Assembly: GCA_022071945.1 (NCBI GenBank)
Contig: JAJVIN010000032.1
Location: 1 to 62,922, forward strand
Direction: 5' to 3'
Source of the DNA: Thermoanaerobaculia bacterium
GTDB lineage: Bacteria; Acidobacteriota; Thermoanaerobaculia; UBA5066
DNA: 62,922 nucleotides
The translations under genes and the position numbers were made by a program. Numbering within the stretch: position 1 is the first letter of the stretch; the number at the start of each line of letters is the position of its first letter. The notes beneath the pieces are model-generated. The model was not told the origin of the DNA. It ran no database searches and saw only the letters and a list, made by a program, of their open reading frames with translations. Below, one piece after another: positions 17,772 to 27,799 of the stretch.

Positions 17772-18253
17772 CTGTGACTCCGACCCCCGCGCGGTCCCGA
17801 CTGGACCCCGAGCCGATGCCCCGCCGTGACTTTCTGGGACTCGCCTCCCTGTGGGCGGCGGCGTCGACGATGGTCTTCGCGGCCATAGGGATGCTCCGCC
17901 TCCCGAAGGCTGCCGTCCTTGCATCTCCCTCGAAGAAGTTCAAGGTCAATCTGCCGGAGTCGCTCCCTCAAGGGGAAGGATTCGTCCCGCCGGGCCGCTC
18001 GGTCGCCGTCTTCAAGGACAAGGAGGGCGTCTATGCGGTCTCGTTGATCTGCACTCACCTCGGGTGCATCGTCAAACAGACGCAGACCGGCTTCGACTGT
18101 CCTTGCCACGGATCCCGCTTCGCTCTCGATGGCACCGTGATCAAGGGTCCCGCTCCGGCTCCGTTGAAGTGGCACAAGGTCGCCGTCAGCGGCTCCTCGG
18201 TCACTGTCGACGAGGAGTCATCCGTCCCGGCGGGGACGAAGGTGCAAGCATGA
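17768..18253 (+). CDS. Rieske [2Fe-2S] protein of a bc-type complex
   Basis: 161 residues from ATG at 17768, overlapping the previous stop; an ATG four codons upstream is also possible. The N-terminus has a Tat-like PRRDFLGLASLW and one hydrophobic helix (about 20-45) that would anchor it. The Rieske ligands are intact: CTHLGC and CPCHGS, giving two Cys and two His, with the disulfide Cys residues present. It accepts electrons from quinol at the Qo site of the adjacent cytochrome b and passes them to a cytochrome c. Confidence 0.95.
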   Translation: MTVTPTPARSRLDPEPMPRRDFLGLASLWAAASTMVFAAIGMLRLPKAAVLASPSKKFKVNLPESLPQGEGFVPPGRSVAVFKDKEGVYAVSLICTHLGCIVKQTQTGFDCPCHGSRFALDGTVIKGPAPAPLKWHKVAVSGSSVTVDEESSVPAGTKVQA

Positions 18254-19797
18254 GCGCCGCGCTCCCCCACACAGCCATCGAGAGGTTTGTCGCAAACCTC
18301 AAGGCCATTCCGAACAACCTCCGCGCGGCTACCCTCCGCGGCGGGACCCCGAACACGGACCGCTCGCGGTCTTCCTTCGTCTTTGGAAACGTCTTTCTCC
18401 ACCTCCACCCGGTCCGCGTCCACCGCTGGTCGCTCAGGTGGACGACGACGTTCGGGCTCGGGATCATGGCGACCGCGGCCTTCCTCATCACGCTCGTGAC
18501 CGGCGTTCTCCTCATGTTCTATTACAAGCCGTACCCGGACGCGGCATACATATCGATCAAGGACATCCACTTCGTCGTTCCAACCGGACGCTTCATCCGC
18601 AACATCCACAGGTGGGCGGCCAATGTCATGGTCGTCGCGGTTCTCCTGCACATGGCGCGCGCCTTCTACACAGGTGCCTACAGGAAGCCGCGTGAGTTCA
18701 ACTGGCTCATCGGCATGGGGCTGCTCGTGACCACGCTCGGACTGTCGTTCACGGGCTACCTCCTTCCGTGGGACCAGCTCGCGTACTGGGCCATCACGAT
18801 CGGGGCGAACATCGCCCAGTCGCCTCGCGAAGTGACGGACGCCTTGAACCTCACGGAGTCCTTCGATCCGGGCGGGCTCCAGAAGCTCCTGCTCCTGGGG
18901 TCGAGCGAGGTGGGGGAGGAGGCCCTCATCCGCTTCTTTCTTCTGCACGTGATGCTCCTGCCTCTCGTTCTCTTCGGGCTGGCCGCCGTTCACTTCTGGC
19001 GGATCCGAAAGGACGGCGGCCTGGTGAGGCCCGCGAACGCGGACGAGATCCTGGGCCCGCGGACCGAGGCCTACCCGGTCTTCACCGAGGCGCCGAAGAA
19101 GACCTATCAGCTCGCGGCCATCGTCAAGGGAAAGACGGCCGCGGTCGGGAAGGGGCCCGAGAACACCCTCCCGTCCATGCCTCACCTCTTCTATGCCGAG
19201 CTCGGAATCCTGATGCTGACAGCCGGCATCTGTCTCGCTCTCGCGATGGTCTCGGACGCTCCGCTGAAGGAACTCGCAAACCCGGCCGTGCCCGAGAATC
19301 CGGCGAAGGCCCCCTGGTACTTCCTCGGCCTGCAGGAGCTCGTGGCTCACTCGGCCTTCATGGGCGGCATCGGCATCCCCTCGATCGTCCTGATCGGGCT
19401 TGGCCTCATCCCGTTCCTGGATCGAGAGACGGCGGGTACGGGAGAGTGGTTCGGCGGGCCCGGAGGAAAGCCGCTCGTCTTGCAAGCGATCGTCGTCGGT
19501 CTCGGCTCGGCGATCGCGATCGAGGCGGTTGCCATCCAGTTCGGCTGGATACGCGAGTGGTTCCCGAAAGCACCCCAGCTCCTGATCACGCTCATCAATC
19601 CCGGCACGGTGCTGACTCTCGTGTACGCGCTCTATTCCGTCTGGCTCGTGAAGAAGCACGACTCGACGCGGGCGGGAGCCCTGGGGCTCTTCACCTGCTT
19701 CCTCTGCGGATTCGCGCTGTTGACCCTCATCGGCACCTACTTCCGGGGCCCGAACTGGAACTTCTACTGGTCCCCGGCCGACTGGCCGGCCCACTGA
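18250..19797 (+). CDS. Cytochrome b of a quinol:cytochrome c oxidoreductase (fused b6 and subunit IV)
   Basis: 515 residues, ATGA overlap with the Rieske gene. Paired haem-ligand His residues are visible in helix B (NIHRWAANVMVVAVLLHMAR) and helix D (LLHVMLLPLVLFGLAAVHFW). The C-terminal half has the subunit-IV-type motif PENPAKAPWYFLGLQE, then two or three further helices. The PEWY-type Qo motif is not seen in canonical form; NPAKAPWYF occupies the equivalent region, as in b6f/menaquinol-type complexes. It has about ten membrane helices and contributes to proton-motive force by quinol oxidation. Its neighbours supply the electron acceptor. Confidence 0.92.
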   Translation: MSAALPHTAIERFVANLKAIPNNLRAATLRGGTPNTDRSRSSFVFGNVFLHLHPVRVHRWSLRWTTTFGLGIMATAAFLITLVTGVLLMFYYKPYPDAAYISIKDIHFVVPTGRFIRNIHRWAANVMVVAVLLHMARAFYTGAYRKPREFNWLIGMGLLVTTLGLSFTGYLLPWDQLAYWAITIGANIAQSPREVTDALNLTESFDPGGLQKLLLLGSSEVGEEALIRFFLLHVMLLPLVLFGLAAVHFWRIRKDGGLVRPANADEILGPRTEAYPVFTEAPKKTYQLAAIVKGKTAAVGKGPENTLPSMPHLFYAELGILMLTAGICLALAMVSDAPLKELANPAVPENPAKAPWYFLGLQELVAHSAFMGGIGIPSIVLIGLGLIPFLDRETAGTGEWFGGPGGKPLVLQAIVVGLGSAIAIEAVAIQFGWIREWFPKAPQLLITLINPGTVLTLVYALYSVWLVKKHDSTRAGALGLFTCFLCGFALLTLIGTYFRGPNWNFYWSPADWPAH

Positions 19798-19803
19798 GGC
19801 GCC

Positions 19804-21462
19804 ATGCGAAACAACAAGCTCCTTCTCCTATTCGGAAGCTTCTTGTCTCTCGCGCTCCTCGTCGTGGCGGCGGCGCAGGAGAACGTCTTCAGGGAGTGGC
19901 GGCGCGTGCAGTCCACCGCGAAGGCGCCGGGTGGTCCCGTCGAGAAGCGGCTCAGGCAGGTCGTCGTCCCCGCTCTCGGCGTCACGGACCGCTGCGTGAC
20001 GTGTCACGTTGGCATGTCGGCGGGCGAACCGAACGTCCCTGGCAATCCCGCGCTCGCGGCTCACCCTCCGATTCCGCACGATCCGGCGAGCTACGGCTGC
20101 ACGACCTGCCACTCCGGGCAGGGCCGGGCAACCGAGAAGGCCGACGCGCACGGAACCGTGCCTCACTGGCCGGAACCGATGATCCCGAAGGTCAATGCCG
20201 ACGCCGGCTGCGGGACGTGCCACTCCCACATCGAGGTCCCGAACACAAAAGCCCTGCGGAGCGGCCAGGCGGTCTTCGAGCGGTACGACTGTCTCAGCTG
20301 CCACAAGGTGGATGGGCGCGGCGGCACGCTCCGCCCGGGCGGTGGCGGGATGGAAGGTCCTGACCTCTCCAGGATCGGAGCGGCGGGCTACAAGGCGGAC
20401 TGGTACGAGAAGCACCTCGAGAAGTCCCGTACGGCGGGCGGGCCCTGGACCTCGACGTTTGGAACGATCCCCGATGTCGAGAGGGGAGACCTCGAGACCT
20501 TCCTGCGAACGCGCGTCGGAGCCCCGAAGCTCGTTTTGGCCAAGGCTCTCTTCCACTCGCTCGGCTGCCGCGGTTGTCACAAGATCGGCGGCGTCGGCGG
20601 GGACGACGGCCCGGAGTTGACGGCGGCCGGCCAGCGGGACCCGGCGCTCTCGGATTTCACGCACGTTCCGGGCGAGCGGACTCTCTCGAACTGGTGGGCC
20701 GAGCACTTTCGCAATCCGTCGGGAGTCGTCCCGGGTTCCCAGATGCCGGCCATGGTCGAGTCGGAAGAGGACATCCAGCTCCTGACCCACTATGTCCTTT
20801 CCCTCAGACGCGGGAAGTTCCCGGAAGCGTTCTGGCCCAGGGACCGGATCCGGGCCGAGCGGTTTGGCGAAAGGGAGTTCGCCACGGACGGGGCGACGCT
20901 CTACACGACGTTCTGCGCGGCCTGCCACGGACCGGCCGGAGAGGGGATGCGGTACGCGGGACTGCCCGTCTTTCCCGCCATCGGCAACCCGGACTTCCTC
21001 GAGCTGGCCACGGACGAGATGATCGCGGCGACGGTCAAGAGCGGCCGCCCCGGACGGCGGATGCCAGCGTGGGGCGAGAAGGCGGGCGGCCTTCGGCCCG
21101 AGGAGGTCGCGGCCGTCGTCGCTCACGTTCGCTCCCTGTCTCCGGTGAGACCCCAGCCTGACGGGAAGCCGAGAGTCTGGGCGAGGCCCGATGCTGCGCA
21201 CGGGCCGAGCGTCTATGCCCGCGCCTGCGCCTCTTGCCACGGGGACAAGGGACAGGGGGGCGAGGGACCGGCCCTCGCCAACAAGGTCCTTCTGGGCTCG
21301 GCCAGCGACACTTACCTTTTCGAGACCATTCGTCGCGGGCGTCGCGGCACGTCGATGGAAGCGTTCTCGCGTCCGTCGACGACCCGGCCCGCCCTTTCCG
21401 ACTCAGAGATCGAATCGGTCGTCGCCTTCGTGCGCGGCTTCGAAAAGGGAGAGAAGAAATGA
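19804..21462 (+). CDS. Heptahaem c-type cytochrome
   Basis: 552 residues with an N-terminal signal/anchor helix (about 5-24). Seven CxxCH haem c sites lie at residues 64, 99, 136, 163, 255, 371 and 475. The first three are closely spaced like a small multihaem module. The fourth and fifth resemble mono-haem domains. The last two are class I cytochrome c domains with distal Met candidates (RRMPAW; SMEAF). It replaces the usual cytochrome c1 and probably carries electrons between the Rieske protein and the molybdoenzyme gamma subunit or other periplasmic partners. It lies 6 bases after cytochrome b and has an ATGA overlap with the alpha subunit gene. Confidence 0.9.
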   Translation: MRNNKLLLLFGSFLSLALLVVAAAQENVFREWRRVQSTAKAPGGPVEKRLRQVVVPALGVTDRCVTCHVGMSAGEPNVPGNPALAAHPPIPHDPASYGCTTCHSGQGRATEKADAHGTVPHWPEPMIPKVNADAGCGTCHSHIEVPNTKALRSGQAVFERYDCLSCHKVDGRGGTLRPGGGGMEGPDLSRIGAAGYKADWYEKHLEKSRTAGGPWTSTFGTIPDVERGDLETFLRTRVGAPKLVLAKALFHSLGCRGCHKIGGVGGDDGPELTAAGQRDPALSDFTHVPGERTLSNWWAEHFRNPSGVVPGSQMPAMVESEEDIQLLTHYVLSLRRGKFPEAFWPRDRIRAERFGEREFATDGATLYTTFCAACHGPAGEGMRYAGLPVFPAIGNPDFLELATDEMIAATVKSGRPGRRMPAWGEKAGGLRPEEVAAVVAHVRSLSPVRPQPDGKPRVWARPDAAHGPSVYARACASCHGDKGQGGEGPALANKVLLGSASDTYLFETIRRGRRGTSMEAFSRPSTTRPALSDSEIESVVAFVRGFEKGEKK

Positions 21463-24400
21463 GTCCTTCCGATCCAAGACCATCCGAGCTTCACGGGTCC
21501 GAGAAGCAGGACTCCGGCGCCCCGTCACAGCCCTCGAGGCGCGAGTTCCTCGAGAGAGCGGCCGCCGCGGGCTTCGGCGCTCTGGTGGCCTCCGCGGGGA
21601 GCGCCTGGGGGCTCGACGCCCCGACGAACCCGCTCGCAACCTATCCGAAGCGCGACTGGGAGAAGGTCTACCGCGACCTCTGGAAATACGACTCCACCTT
21701 CCACTTCCTCTGTGCCCCCAACGACACGCACAACTGCCTTCTCACGGCCTACGTGCGCTCGGGTGTCATCACCAGAATCGGGCCCTCGATGCGCTACGGC
21801 GAGGCATCGGACCAGCTCGGGAACAAGGTCACCCACCGCTGGGATCCGCGCGTCTGCCAGAAGGGGCTCGCCCTCACCCGCCGTTTCTACGGCGACAGGC
21901 GACTCTCGCACTGCATGGTCCGCGCCGGCTTCAAGAAGTGGGTTGATGCTGGCTTCCCTCGGGGCAAGGACGGAAAACCCCCGGCCGAGTACTTCCAGCG
22001 CGCGCGCGACGAGTGGCAGAGGCTCACCCACGATGAGGCCGCCGCCATCGTCGCCAGGGCCCTGAAGAACATCGCCGAGACCTACACCGGCGAGGAAGGT
22101 CAGCGGAAGCTGAAAGAACAGCACTACGACGAGGAGTGCATCAAGGCCACACAGGGCGTCGGAACCCAGGTCCTGAAGTTCCGGGGAGGGATGCCGCTTC
22201 TGGGGATGACGCGCGTCTTCGGCATGTACCGCCTCGCGAACTCCATGGCCCTTCTGGACGCCCACATCCGGAAGGTCGGCCCCGACAAAGCCATGGGCGC
22301 CCGAGGATTCGACAACTACTCCTGGCACACCGACCTCCCCCCCGGACACCCGATGGTGACGGGCCAGCAGACGGTCGAGTTCGACCTCAACGCCACGGAA
22401 CACGCCAAGACGGTCGTCGTCTGGGGCATGAACTGGATCACGACGAAGATGCCGGACTCCCACTGGCTGACCGAGGCCCGCGTGAAAGGGACGAAGATCG
22501 TCGTCATCGCATGCGAGTACTCGGCCACCTCGACGAAGGCGGATGAAGCCATCATCGTCCGCCCCGGGACGACGCCGGCCCTGGCCCTCGGCCTCGCTCA
22601 CGTCATCATGAAGGAGAAGCTCTACGACGCGGAGTACGTCAAGCAGTGGACCGACCTCCCGCTCCTCGTCCGCATGGATTCCCTCAAGTACCTGAGGGCC
22701 TCCGAGCTGAGTGGAGCCGCGGTCGCCGAGCTGAAGAACCAGACCAAGGTCCTCAAGGAAGGAGAGAAGGCTCCGGCCCCGGGCATGCAGGGCGACCTCC
22801 TGATCCCGGAGAAGCTCCGGAACGCCTGGGGAGATCTCGTCTTCTGGGACCAGAAGGCCAACGCCCCCAGGGTGATCACGCGTGACGACGTCGGGAAGAA
22901 CTCGAAGGTTGTCGACCCGATGCTCGAGGGTGAAGTCGAGGTGACCCTGGCCGACGGCAAGAAAGTCCGCTGCCGGCCGGTCTTCGATCTCGTCAAGGAG
23001 TACGCCGCCCACTTCGACCCGAAGACCACGGAGGAACTGACCTGGGCACCGGCGGCCTCGATCGAGGGCCTGGCGCGCCACATCGCGAAGAGCCCGGGCA
23101 CGACGCTCTTTGCCATCGGCATGGGTCCGAACCAGTTCTTCAACAACGACAACAAGGACCGCGACATCTTCCTGCTCGCTGCTCTGACGGGGAACGTCGG
23201 CAAGGTCGCCGGGAACGTCGGGTCCTACGCGGGGAACTACCGCGTCGCGCTCCTCAACGGGGCTCCGCAGTACATCAACGAGAACCCATTCGATCTCGAG
23301 CTCGATCCGGCCAAGCCCGCCCGGCCGAAGCAGTACTGGAAGGCGGAGTCCGCCCACTATTACAACCACGAAGACCACCCGCTGCGGGTAGGGAAAAAGC
23401 TCCTGACGGGGTCGACCCACATCCCGACGCCCACGAAGTCGATGTGGTTCGCCAACGCGAACTCGATTCTGGGGAACGTGAAGTGGCACTACAACACCGT
23501 CGTCAACGTCCTGCCGCGCATCGAGATGATCGCCGTCAACGAGTGGTGGTGGTCGACGTCTTGCGAGTGGGCCGACATCGTCTTCGCCGTCGACTCCTGG
23601 GCCGAGCTGAAGCATCCGGACATGACGGCCTCCGTGACGAACCCGTTCCTGACCGTCTTTCCCAGGACACCGCTCGACAGGATCTTCGGCACCGTTGGCG
23701 ACATCGACGTCCTGGCCAAGGTCGGGGACCAGATGGCCAAGCTGACGGGAGACCAGAGATTCTCGGATTGCTGGAAGTTCGTGAAGGAGGACAAGACGGC
23801 CGTCTACCTGCAGCGAATCCTCGACTTCTCGTCGAACGCGAGAGGGTACCGGATCGAGGAGCTCGAGGAGAAGGCGAAGCTCGGGATTCCCGCGCTCCTC
23901 ATGAGCCGGACCTCTCCGAAGACCGTCGGGTACGAGCAGGTGACCGACTCGCGCCCCTGGTACACGAAGTCGGGCCGGATGGAGTTCTACCGGGAAGAGG
24001 ACGAGTTCATCGAGGCGGGTGAGAACCTGCCGGTCCACCGCGAACCGATCGACTCGACGTTCTACGAGCCCAACGTCATTGTCGGCCCGAAGCACGAGGC
24101 CTTCCGTCCGGCGGGCCCGAAGGCCTATGGCGTCGACGAGAAGGATCTCTCCTGCGAGGTGAGGCAGGGGAGAAACGTGGTGAAGACCTGGGCCGAGACG
24201 AAGGCCTCGGCGCACCCGCTCGCCAAGGACGGCTACAAGTTCATCTTTCACACTCCCAAGTACCGGCACGGGGCTCACACGATGCCCATCGACACCGACA
24301 TGGTGGCCGTTCTCTTCGGGCCGTTCGGGGACGTGTATCGCCGGGATCAGCGGAGTCCGTTCGTCGCCGAGGGTTATGTCGACATCAATCCCGACGATGC

Positions 24401-24971
24401 GCGGCCCCTCGGAATCGAGGACGGCGACTATGTCTGGATCGACTCGGACCCCTCCGACCGCCCGTTCCGCGGCTGGCAGGAAAACCGGCGCGACTACGAC
24501 TTCGCCCGGCTCCTCTGCCGGGCCCGCTACTACCCGGGCACGCCTCGCGGGGTCACCCGGATGTGGTTCAACATGTACGGAGCCACCCCGGGCTCCCGCG
24601 AGGGACAGGCGACCAGAAAGGACAGACTCGCCAAGAACCCCAGGACGGCCTACCAGGCGATGTTCCGGTCGGGCTCGCACCAGTCCGCGACGCGCGGCTG
24701 GCTGAAGCCGACCCTCATGACGGATTCGCTCGTCCGAAAGGGGCTCTTCGGCCAGGAGATCGGCAAGGGGTTCCTCCCCGACGTCCACTGTCCCACGGGC
24801 GCGCCCCGAGAATCGATCGTGAAGATCACGAAGGCAGAGCCGGGCGGTATCGGTGCGCAGGGCCTCTGGCGCCCGGCCGCCCTCGGCCTGCGTCCCCGGT
24901 ATGAAAACGAGGCGATGAAGAAATACCTCGCCGGCGGCTTTCTGAGCACAGAGCCGAAGAAGGAGGGCTGA
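21459..24971 (+). CDS. Type II DMSO-reductase-family molybdoenzyme, catalytic alpha subunit (NAR/NXR/selenate-chlorate reductase group)
   Basis: 1170 residues from ATG at 21459, overlapping the cytochrome stop. A Tat signal with Arg pair 27-28 (SRREFL) and a hydrophobic run directs export of the folded protein. The FS0 cluster ligands align with NarG as C85, D89, C93 and C133: an Asp replaces the second ligand. The Mo ligand Asp is D292 in [13 protein letters not shown], equivalent to NarG Asp222, which places the enzyme in the type II clade. Long conserved blocks ([34 protein letters not shown]) and a C-terminal dinucleotide-binding domain follow. It probably interconverts an oxyanion pair such as nitrate/nitrite, selenate or chlorate. 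Substrate and direction are unresolved. Confidence 0.88.
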   Translation: MSPSDPRPSELHGSEKQDSGAPSQPSRREFLERAAAAGFGALVASAGSAWGLDAPTNPLATYPKRDWEKVYRDLWKYDSTFHFLCAPNDTHNCLLTAYVRSGVITRIGPSMRYGEASDQLGNKVTHRWDPRVCQKGLALTRRFYGDRRLSHCMVRAGFKKWVDAGFPRGKDGKPPAEYFQRARDEWQRLTHDEAAAIVARALKNIAETYTGEEGQRKLKEQHYDEECIKATQGVGTQVLKFRGGMPLLGMTRVFGMYRLANSMALLDAHIRKVGPDKAMGARGFDNYSWHTDLPPGHPMVTGQQTVEFDLNATEHAKTVVVWGMNWITTKMPDSHWLTEARVKGTKIVVIACEYSATSTKADEAIIVRPGTTPALALGLAHVIMKEKLYDAEYVKQWTDLPLLVRMDSLKYLRASELSGAAVAELKNQTKVLKEGEKAPAPGMQGDLLIPEKLRNAWGDLVFWDQKANAPRVITRDDVGKNSKVVDPMLEGEVEVTLADGKKVRCRPVFDLVKEYAAHFDPKTTEELTWAPAASIEGLARHIAKSPGTTLFAIGMGPNQFFNNDNKDRDIFLLAALTGNVGKVAGNVGSYAGNYRVALLNGAPQYINENPFDLELDPAKPARPKQYWKAESAHYYNHEDHPLRVGKKLLTGSTHIPTPTKSMWFANANSILGNVKWHYNTVVNVLPRIEMIAVNEWWWSTSCEWADIVFAVDSWAELKHPDMTASVTNPFLTVFPRTPLDRIFGTVGDIDVLAKVGDQMAKLTGDQRFSDCWKFVKEDKTAVYLQRILDFSSNARGYRIEELEEKAKLGIPALLMSRTSPKTVGYEQVTDSRPWYTKSGRMEFYREEDEFIEAGENLPVHREPIDSTFYEPNVIVGPKHEAFRPAGPKAYGVDEKDLSCEVRQGRNVVKTWAETKASAHPLAKDGYKFIFHTPKYRHGAHTMPIDTDMVAVLFGPFGDVYRRDQRSPFVAEGYVDINPDDARPLGIEDGDYVWIDSDPSDRPFRGWQENRRDYDFARLLCRARYYPGTPRGVTRMWFNMYGATPGSREGQATRKDRLAKNPRTAYQAMFRSGSHQSATRGWLKPTLMTDSLVRKGLFGQEIGKGFLPDVHCPTGAPRESIVKITKAEPGGIGAQGLWRPAALGLRPRYENEAMKKYLAGGFLSTEPKKEG

Positions 24972-24975
24972 GGCC

Positions 24976-26097
24976 ATGGCGCGCGTTCACAACTGGCAGA
25001 TCGGGCGGGAAATGTCCTACTGGTACCCGGAATCCCGGCCCAGCCGTCAATTCGCGGCGATCTTCGACATCAACAAGTGCATCGCCTGTCAGACCTGTAC
25101 CCTCGCCTGCAAGACGACCTGGACCTCCGGGCGCGGCCAGGAGTACATGCTCTGGAACAACGTCGAGTCCAAGCCCTACGGCTTTTATCCGCTCGCCTGG
25201 GACCTGAAGCTCCTGAAGGAGCTCGGACCTCAGGAGTGGAAGGAGGGAACCTACGAGGGACGGACGATCTTCGAGGCCGCCAGGCCCGGGGAACGAGCTC
25301 TCGGCTGGCGGCCGGATGACATCGACTACGCCAACCCCAACGTGGGCGAGGACGACTGCGTCGGCCAGGTCGAGAACGGCGCCGGACTCGAGGTGCCGCA
25401 TCTCAACTGGTTTTTCTATCTCGCGCGGATCTGCAACCACTGCACGTACCCCGCCTGCCTTGCGTCCTGCCCCCGGGGCTCGATCTACAAGAGGCCCGAG
25501 GACGGCATCGTCCTCGTGGATCAGGGCCGCTGCCGCGGGTACCAGGAGTGCGTCAAGGCCTGCCCCTACAAGAAGGTCTTCTTCAACCCGATGACGGGCA
25601 CGTCGGAGAAGTGCATCGCCTGCTTCCCGAAGTTCGAGCAGGGGCTGCAGCCCCAGTGCTTCGTGAACTGCATCGGGAAGATCCGGATGGCCGGCTGGAT
25701 CTCTCCGCCCGACAAGGCGCGCCCCGACAATCCAATCGACTACCTCGTTCACATCAAGAAGATCGCCAAGCCGCTCTTCCCTCAGTTCGGGCTCGAGCCA
25801 AACGTCTACTACATTCCCCCTATCCACGCGCCGTCATCATTCCTCAACCAGATGTTCGGTCCCGGAACCGAGGCCGCGATCAAGGCCTACCGCAACGCGG
25901 ACGACGACCTCGCGGGACTCCTCGCCCTCTTCGGATGCACCGAGAAGGTCATGCCGCGCTGGAAGAGACAGGGGGACATGGTGATCGCGATGGAGGAGAA
26001 CGGGTCCGAGATGCTGCGGGTCCCCATGCGCGAGCCCGTCCACATTCGCCCCGCCTTCGACATCCGCCACGGCGTGACGAGAACCAACTGCCCGTAG
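24976..26097 (+). CDS. Iron-sulfur beta subunit of the type II molybdoenzyme (NarH/NxrB/SerB-like)
   Basis: 373 residues, beginning 4 bases after the alpha stop. There are four Cys clusters of the NarH type: [38 protein letters not shown] and SEKCIACF, with later Cys residues at QCFVNC. In the third cluster a Tyr (CRGY) occupies the position that is Trp in NarH, where a [3Fe-4S] cluster is formed. It would carry electrons between the Mo centre of alpha and the haem of gamma. It has no signal peptide, so it should be exported by hitch-hiking on the Tat signal of alpha, as in periplasmic members. Confidence 0.9.
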   Translation: MARVHNWQIGREMSYWYPESRPSRQFAAIFDINKCIACQTCTLACKTTWTSGRGQEYMLWNNVESKPYGFYPLAWDLKLLKELGPQEWKEGTYEGRTIFEAARPGERALGWRPDDIDYANPNVGEDDCVGQVENGAGLEVPHLNWFFYLARICNHCTYPACLASCPRGSIYKRPEDGIVLVDQGRCRGYQECVKACPYKKVFFNPMTGTSEKCIACFPKFEQGLQPQCFVNCIGKIRMAGWISPPDKARPDNPIDYLVHIKKIAKPLFPQFGLEPNVYYIPPIHAPSSFLNQMFGPGTEAAIKAYRNADDDLAGLLALFGCTEKVMPRWKRQGDMVIAMEENGSEMLRVPMREPVHIRPAFDIRHGVTRTNCP

Positions 26098-26106
26098 GAG
26101 GCCAAC

Positions 26107-26967
26107 ATGAAGAAGAGCTCGCTTCTCCCAGTTCTTCTTGCCGCCGTCGTGCTCGTTGCGGCCTGCCAGAAGTCGACCCATGCCCCGAGTCCCGACGTGC
26201 GAGTCGTCTCTCGCACCTCGCTTCCGGCGGATCCGAACGACCCGGCGTGGTCGACGGTGCCCGTCCACGTGGCGCCCCTCGTCCTGCAAGACATGGTGGA
26301 GCCGCGCTTGATCCAGGCGTCCACCGCGCAAGTGGAGGTCCGGGCCATCTCCGACGGGTCGAGAGTGGTGTTTCGGCTCAGCTGGGCCGACGGCACGAAG
26401 GACGACTCGGTGCGGCCCGCCCACTTCAGTGACGCTTGCGCCGTCCAGCTCCCCGCCAAGGTCCAGACGGACGTTCCGGCCCCTCAGATGGGCGAGGCGG
26501 GCAAGACCGTGGAGATCACCTACTGGAAGGCCTCCTGGCAGGCCAGCGTCGACGGACGCAAGGACACGATCAAGGAGGTCTATCCGGGAGCGGCCGTCGA
26601 TCACTATCCCTTCGAGGCGGCTTCGCTGCCAACGGACTCGGACGCCCAGAAGGAGATGGCTCTTCGCTACTCCCCGGCACGCGCCCTTGGCAACACGATG
26701 GCCGGACCGAGAAAGAAACCCGTTGAAGACCTCATCGCCGAGGGTCCCGGAAGCCTGACTCCCGCTCCCGCGGGAACCTCCGACGGAAAGGGACTGCGGA
26801 CCGAGAAGGGCTGGGTCGTCGTTCTGTCCCGAGCCATGCCGGCGGGCCTGAACTCCTCGGGCCGCTCCCAGGTGGCGTTCGCGGTCTGGGAGGGAAGCCA
26901 CGAGGAGGCAGGGGCCCGCAAGATGAGAACCGGCTGGGTTCCCGTTGTCCTGGAGAAGAAATCGTGA
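26107..26967 (+). CDS. Haem-b gamma subunit, ethylbenzene-dehydrogenase-like lipoprotein
   Basis: 286 residues. The N-terminus is a lipoprotein signal (hydrophobic run ending LVAAC, lipid Cys near 19), so gamma would anchor the enzyme to the outer face of a membrane. The body is a beta-rich EB_dh domain, as in EbdC, SerC, ClrC and NxrC subunits, which bind one haem b through Met and Lys. Candidate ligands are the Met in QMGEAG and residues in the C-terminal segment SQVAFAVWEGSHEE. Gamma normally passes electrons to a c-type cytochrome, which fits the heptahaem gene upstream. It overlaps the chaperone gene by 4 bases. Confidence 0.8.
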   Translation: MKKSSLLPVLLAAVVLVAACQKSTHAPSPDVRVVSRTSLPADPNDPAWSTVPVHVAPLVLQDMVEPRLIQASTAQVEVRAISDGSRVVFRLSWADGTKDDSVRPAHFSDACAVQLPAKVQTDVPAPQMGEAGKTVEITYWKASWQASVDGRKDTIKEVYPGAAVDHYPFEAASLPTDSDAQKEMALRYSPARALGNTMAGPRKKPVEDLIAEGPGSLTPAPAGTSDGKGLRTEKGWVVVLSRAMPAGLNSSGRSQVAFAVWEGSHEEAGARKMRTGWVPVVLEKKS

Positions 26968-27668
26968 CGCCGCTCGAGTCTCCCGCGATCCGAGTCGCTG
27001 AACCCGACGCCGCGATGCTTCTTTCGAAAGCCGCGGAGTGGCGGCTCCTCTCGCTTCTCTTCGAGCGGCCGCGCGCGGGCTGGCTCGACGAGGTGAAGAG
27101 CTTGGCAGCAACCGGCGTCGGAGAGGACTTGATTCAGGCAGCCGATCGGGCAGCCGGGGCGAACGAGGGCCTCTATCTCGATGCTCTCGGTCCCGGCGGG
27201 TTCACCTCGCCCCGGGAGGCTGGGCACCGCGTCGCGGGAGACCCGGGGCACATCCTCTCCGAGATCGAGTCGTACTACGAGGCCTTCGGGTTTCGGCCCG
27301 AGACGGAGGAACCCGCCGATCACGTCTCGGTCGAGGCCGGGTTCCTGGGGTTTCTGGCGCTCAAGGAGGCGTTCGCTCTTTCGCGCGGAGACCTCGAGGC
27401 GGCGGAGGTGACCCGGGAAGCAGCCTCGAAGTTCCTCGAGAACCACCTCGCGGCCCTTGCGGAGCCAGTGGCGACGGCGATGGGAGAGACGACGGTTGCA
27501 TACCTCGAGCTTGCCGGGAAAGCCCTGCTGGCCAGGACGGGGCCGAGGCCCTCGGACCTCGAGGGCTACTGGAGCCCGAGAGGACTCTGCGATGTCGAAT
27601 GCCCGATGTTCTCGTGCGAGGAAGGGGAGTCGCAACAAGAGATGACCCTGGAGGAGATCCTTCCGTAA
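26964..27668 (+). CDS. TorD/NarJ-family molybdoenzyme assembly chaperone (delta)
   Basis: 234 residues, GTG start overlapping the gamma stop (GTGA). All-helical with the family signature region EIESYYEAFGFRPETEEPADHV, matching the E-x-D-H-x-x-x-E type motif (PADHVSVEAGFL). A Cys-rich C-terminal tail (CDVECPMFSCEEGE) is present. Such chaperones bind the alpha apoprotein, aid Moco insertion and hold back Tat export until folding is complete. It is the last gene before the Moco riboswitch. Confidence 0.85.
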   Translation: MTPLESPAIRVAEPDAAMLLSKAAEWRLLSLLFERPRAGWLDEVKSLAATGVGEDLIQAADRAAGANEGLYLDALGPGGFTSPREAGHRVAGDPGHILSEIESYYEAFGFRPETEEPADHVSVEAGFLGFLALKEAFALSRGDLEAAEVTREAASKFLENHLAALAEPVATAMGETTVAYLELAGKALLARTGPRPSDLEGYWSPRGLCDVECPMFSCEEGESQQEMTLEEILP

Positions 27669-27695
27669 TCCGGAAGAGAACGAGTAAGATCGCCG

Positions 27696-27796
27696 AGGTC
27701 TCCGAGCTGCCCTCTCTAAAGGAGTCGATCCCACGAGACGGTGGCCGATAGGGCCTGGGGGGAAACCCCCACGCCTCCCGTGCTTGGAAAGGAGAT
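27696..27796 (+). promoter_or_regulatory. Molybdenum cofactor (Moco) riboswitch controlling moeA
   Basis: The leader of moeA matches the Moco RNA motif as I remember it. An outer helix pairs TCTCC (27699-27703) with GGAGA (27791-27795). Conserved blocks are GGCCGATAGGGCCTG (27743-27757) and ACGCCTCCCGTGC, with a GAAA-capped hairpin (TGGGGG-GAAA-CCCCCA, 27756-27771) between them and TTGGAAAGGAGA at the 3' end. The ribosome-binding site AAAGGAG (27788-27794) is the 3' strand of the outer helix, so Moco binding would block translation. This fits the synthesis genes it precedes and explains the break from the operon upstream. Confidence 0.82.
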
Positions 27797-27799
27797 GCC

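Noticed and set aside
18055-19794. Long minus-strand frame opposite cytochrome b
   Set aside because: Hydrophilic shadow composition and no start or motif; the plus strand has haem-ligand helices.
21525-24977. A 1150-residue minus-strand open frame opposite the alpha subunit
   Set aside because: It is a GC-driven shadow: its residues are Arg/Val/Asp-rich without motifs, while the plus strand encodes an unmistakable molybdoenzyme.
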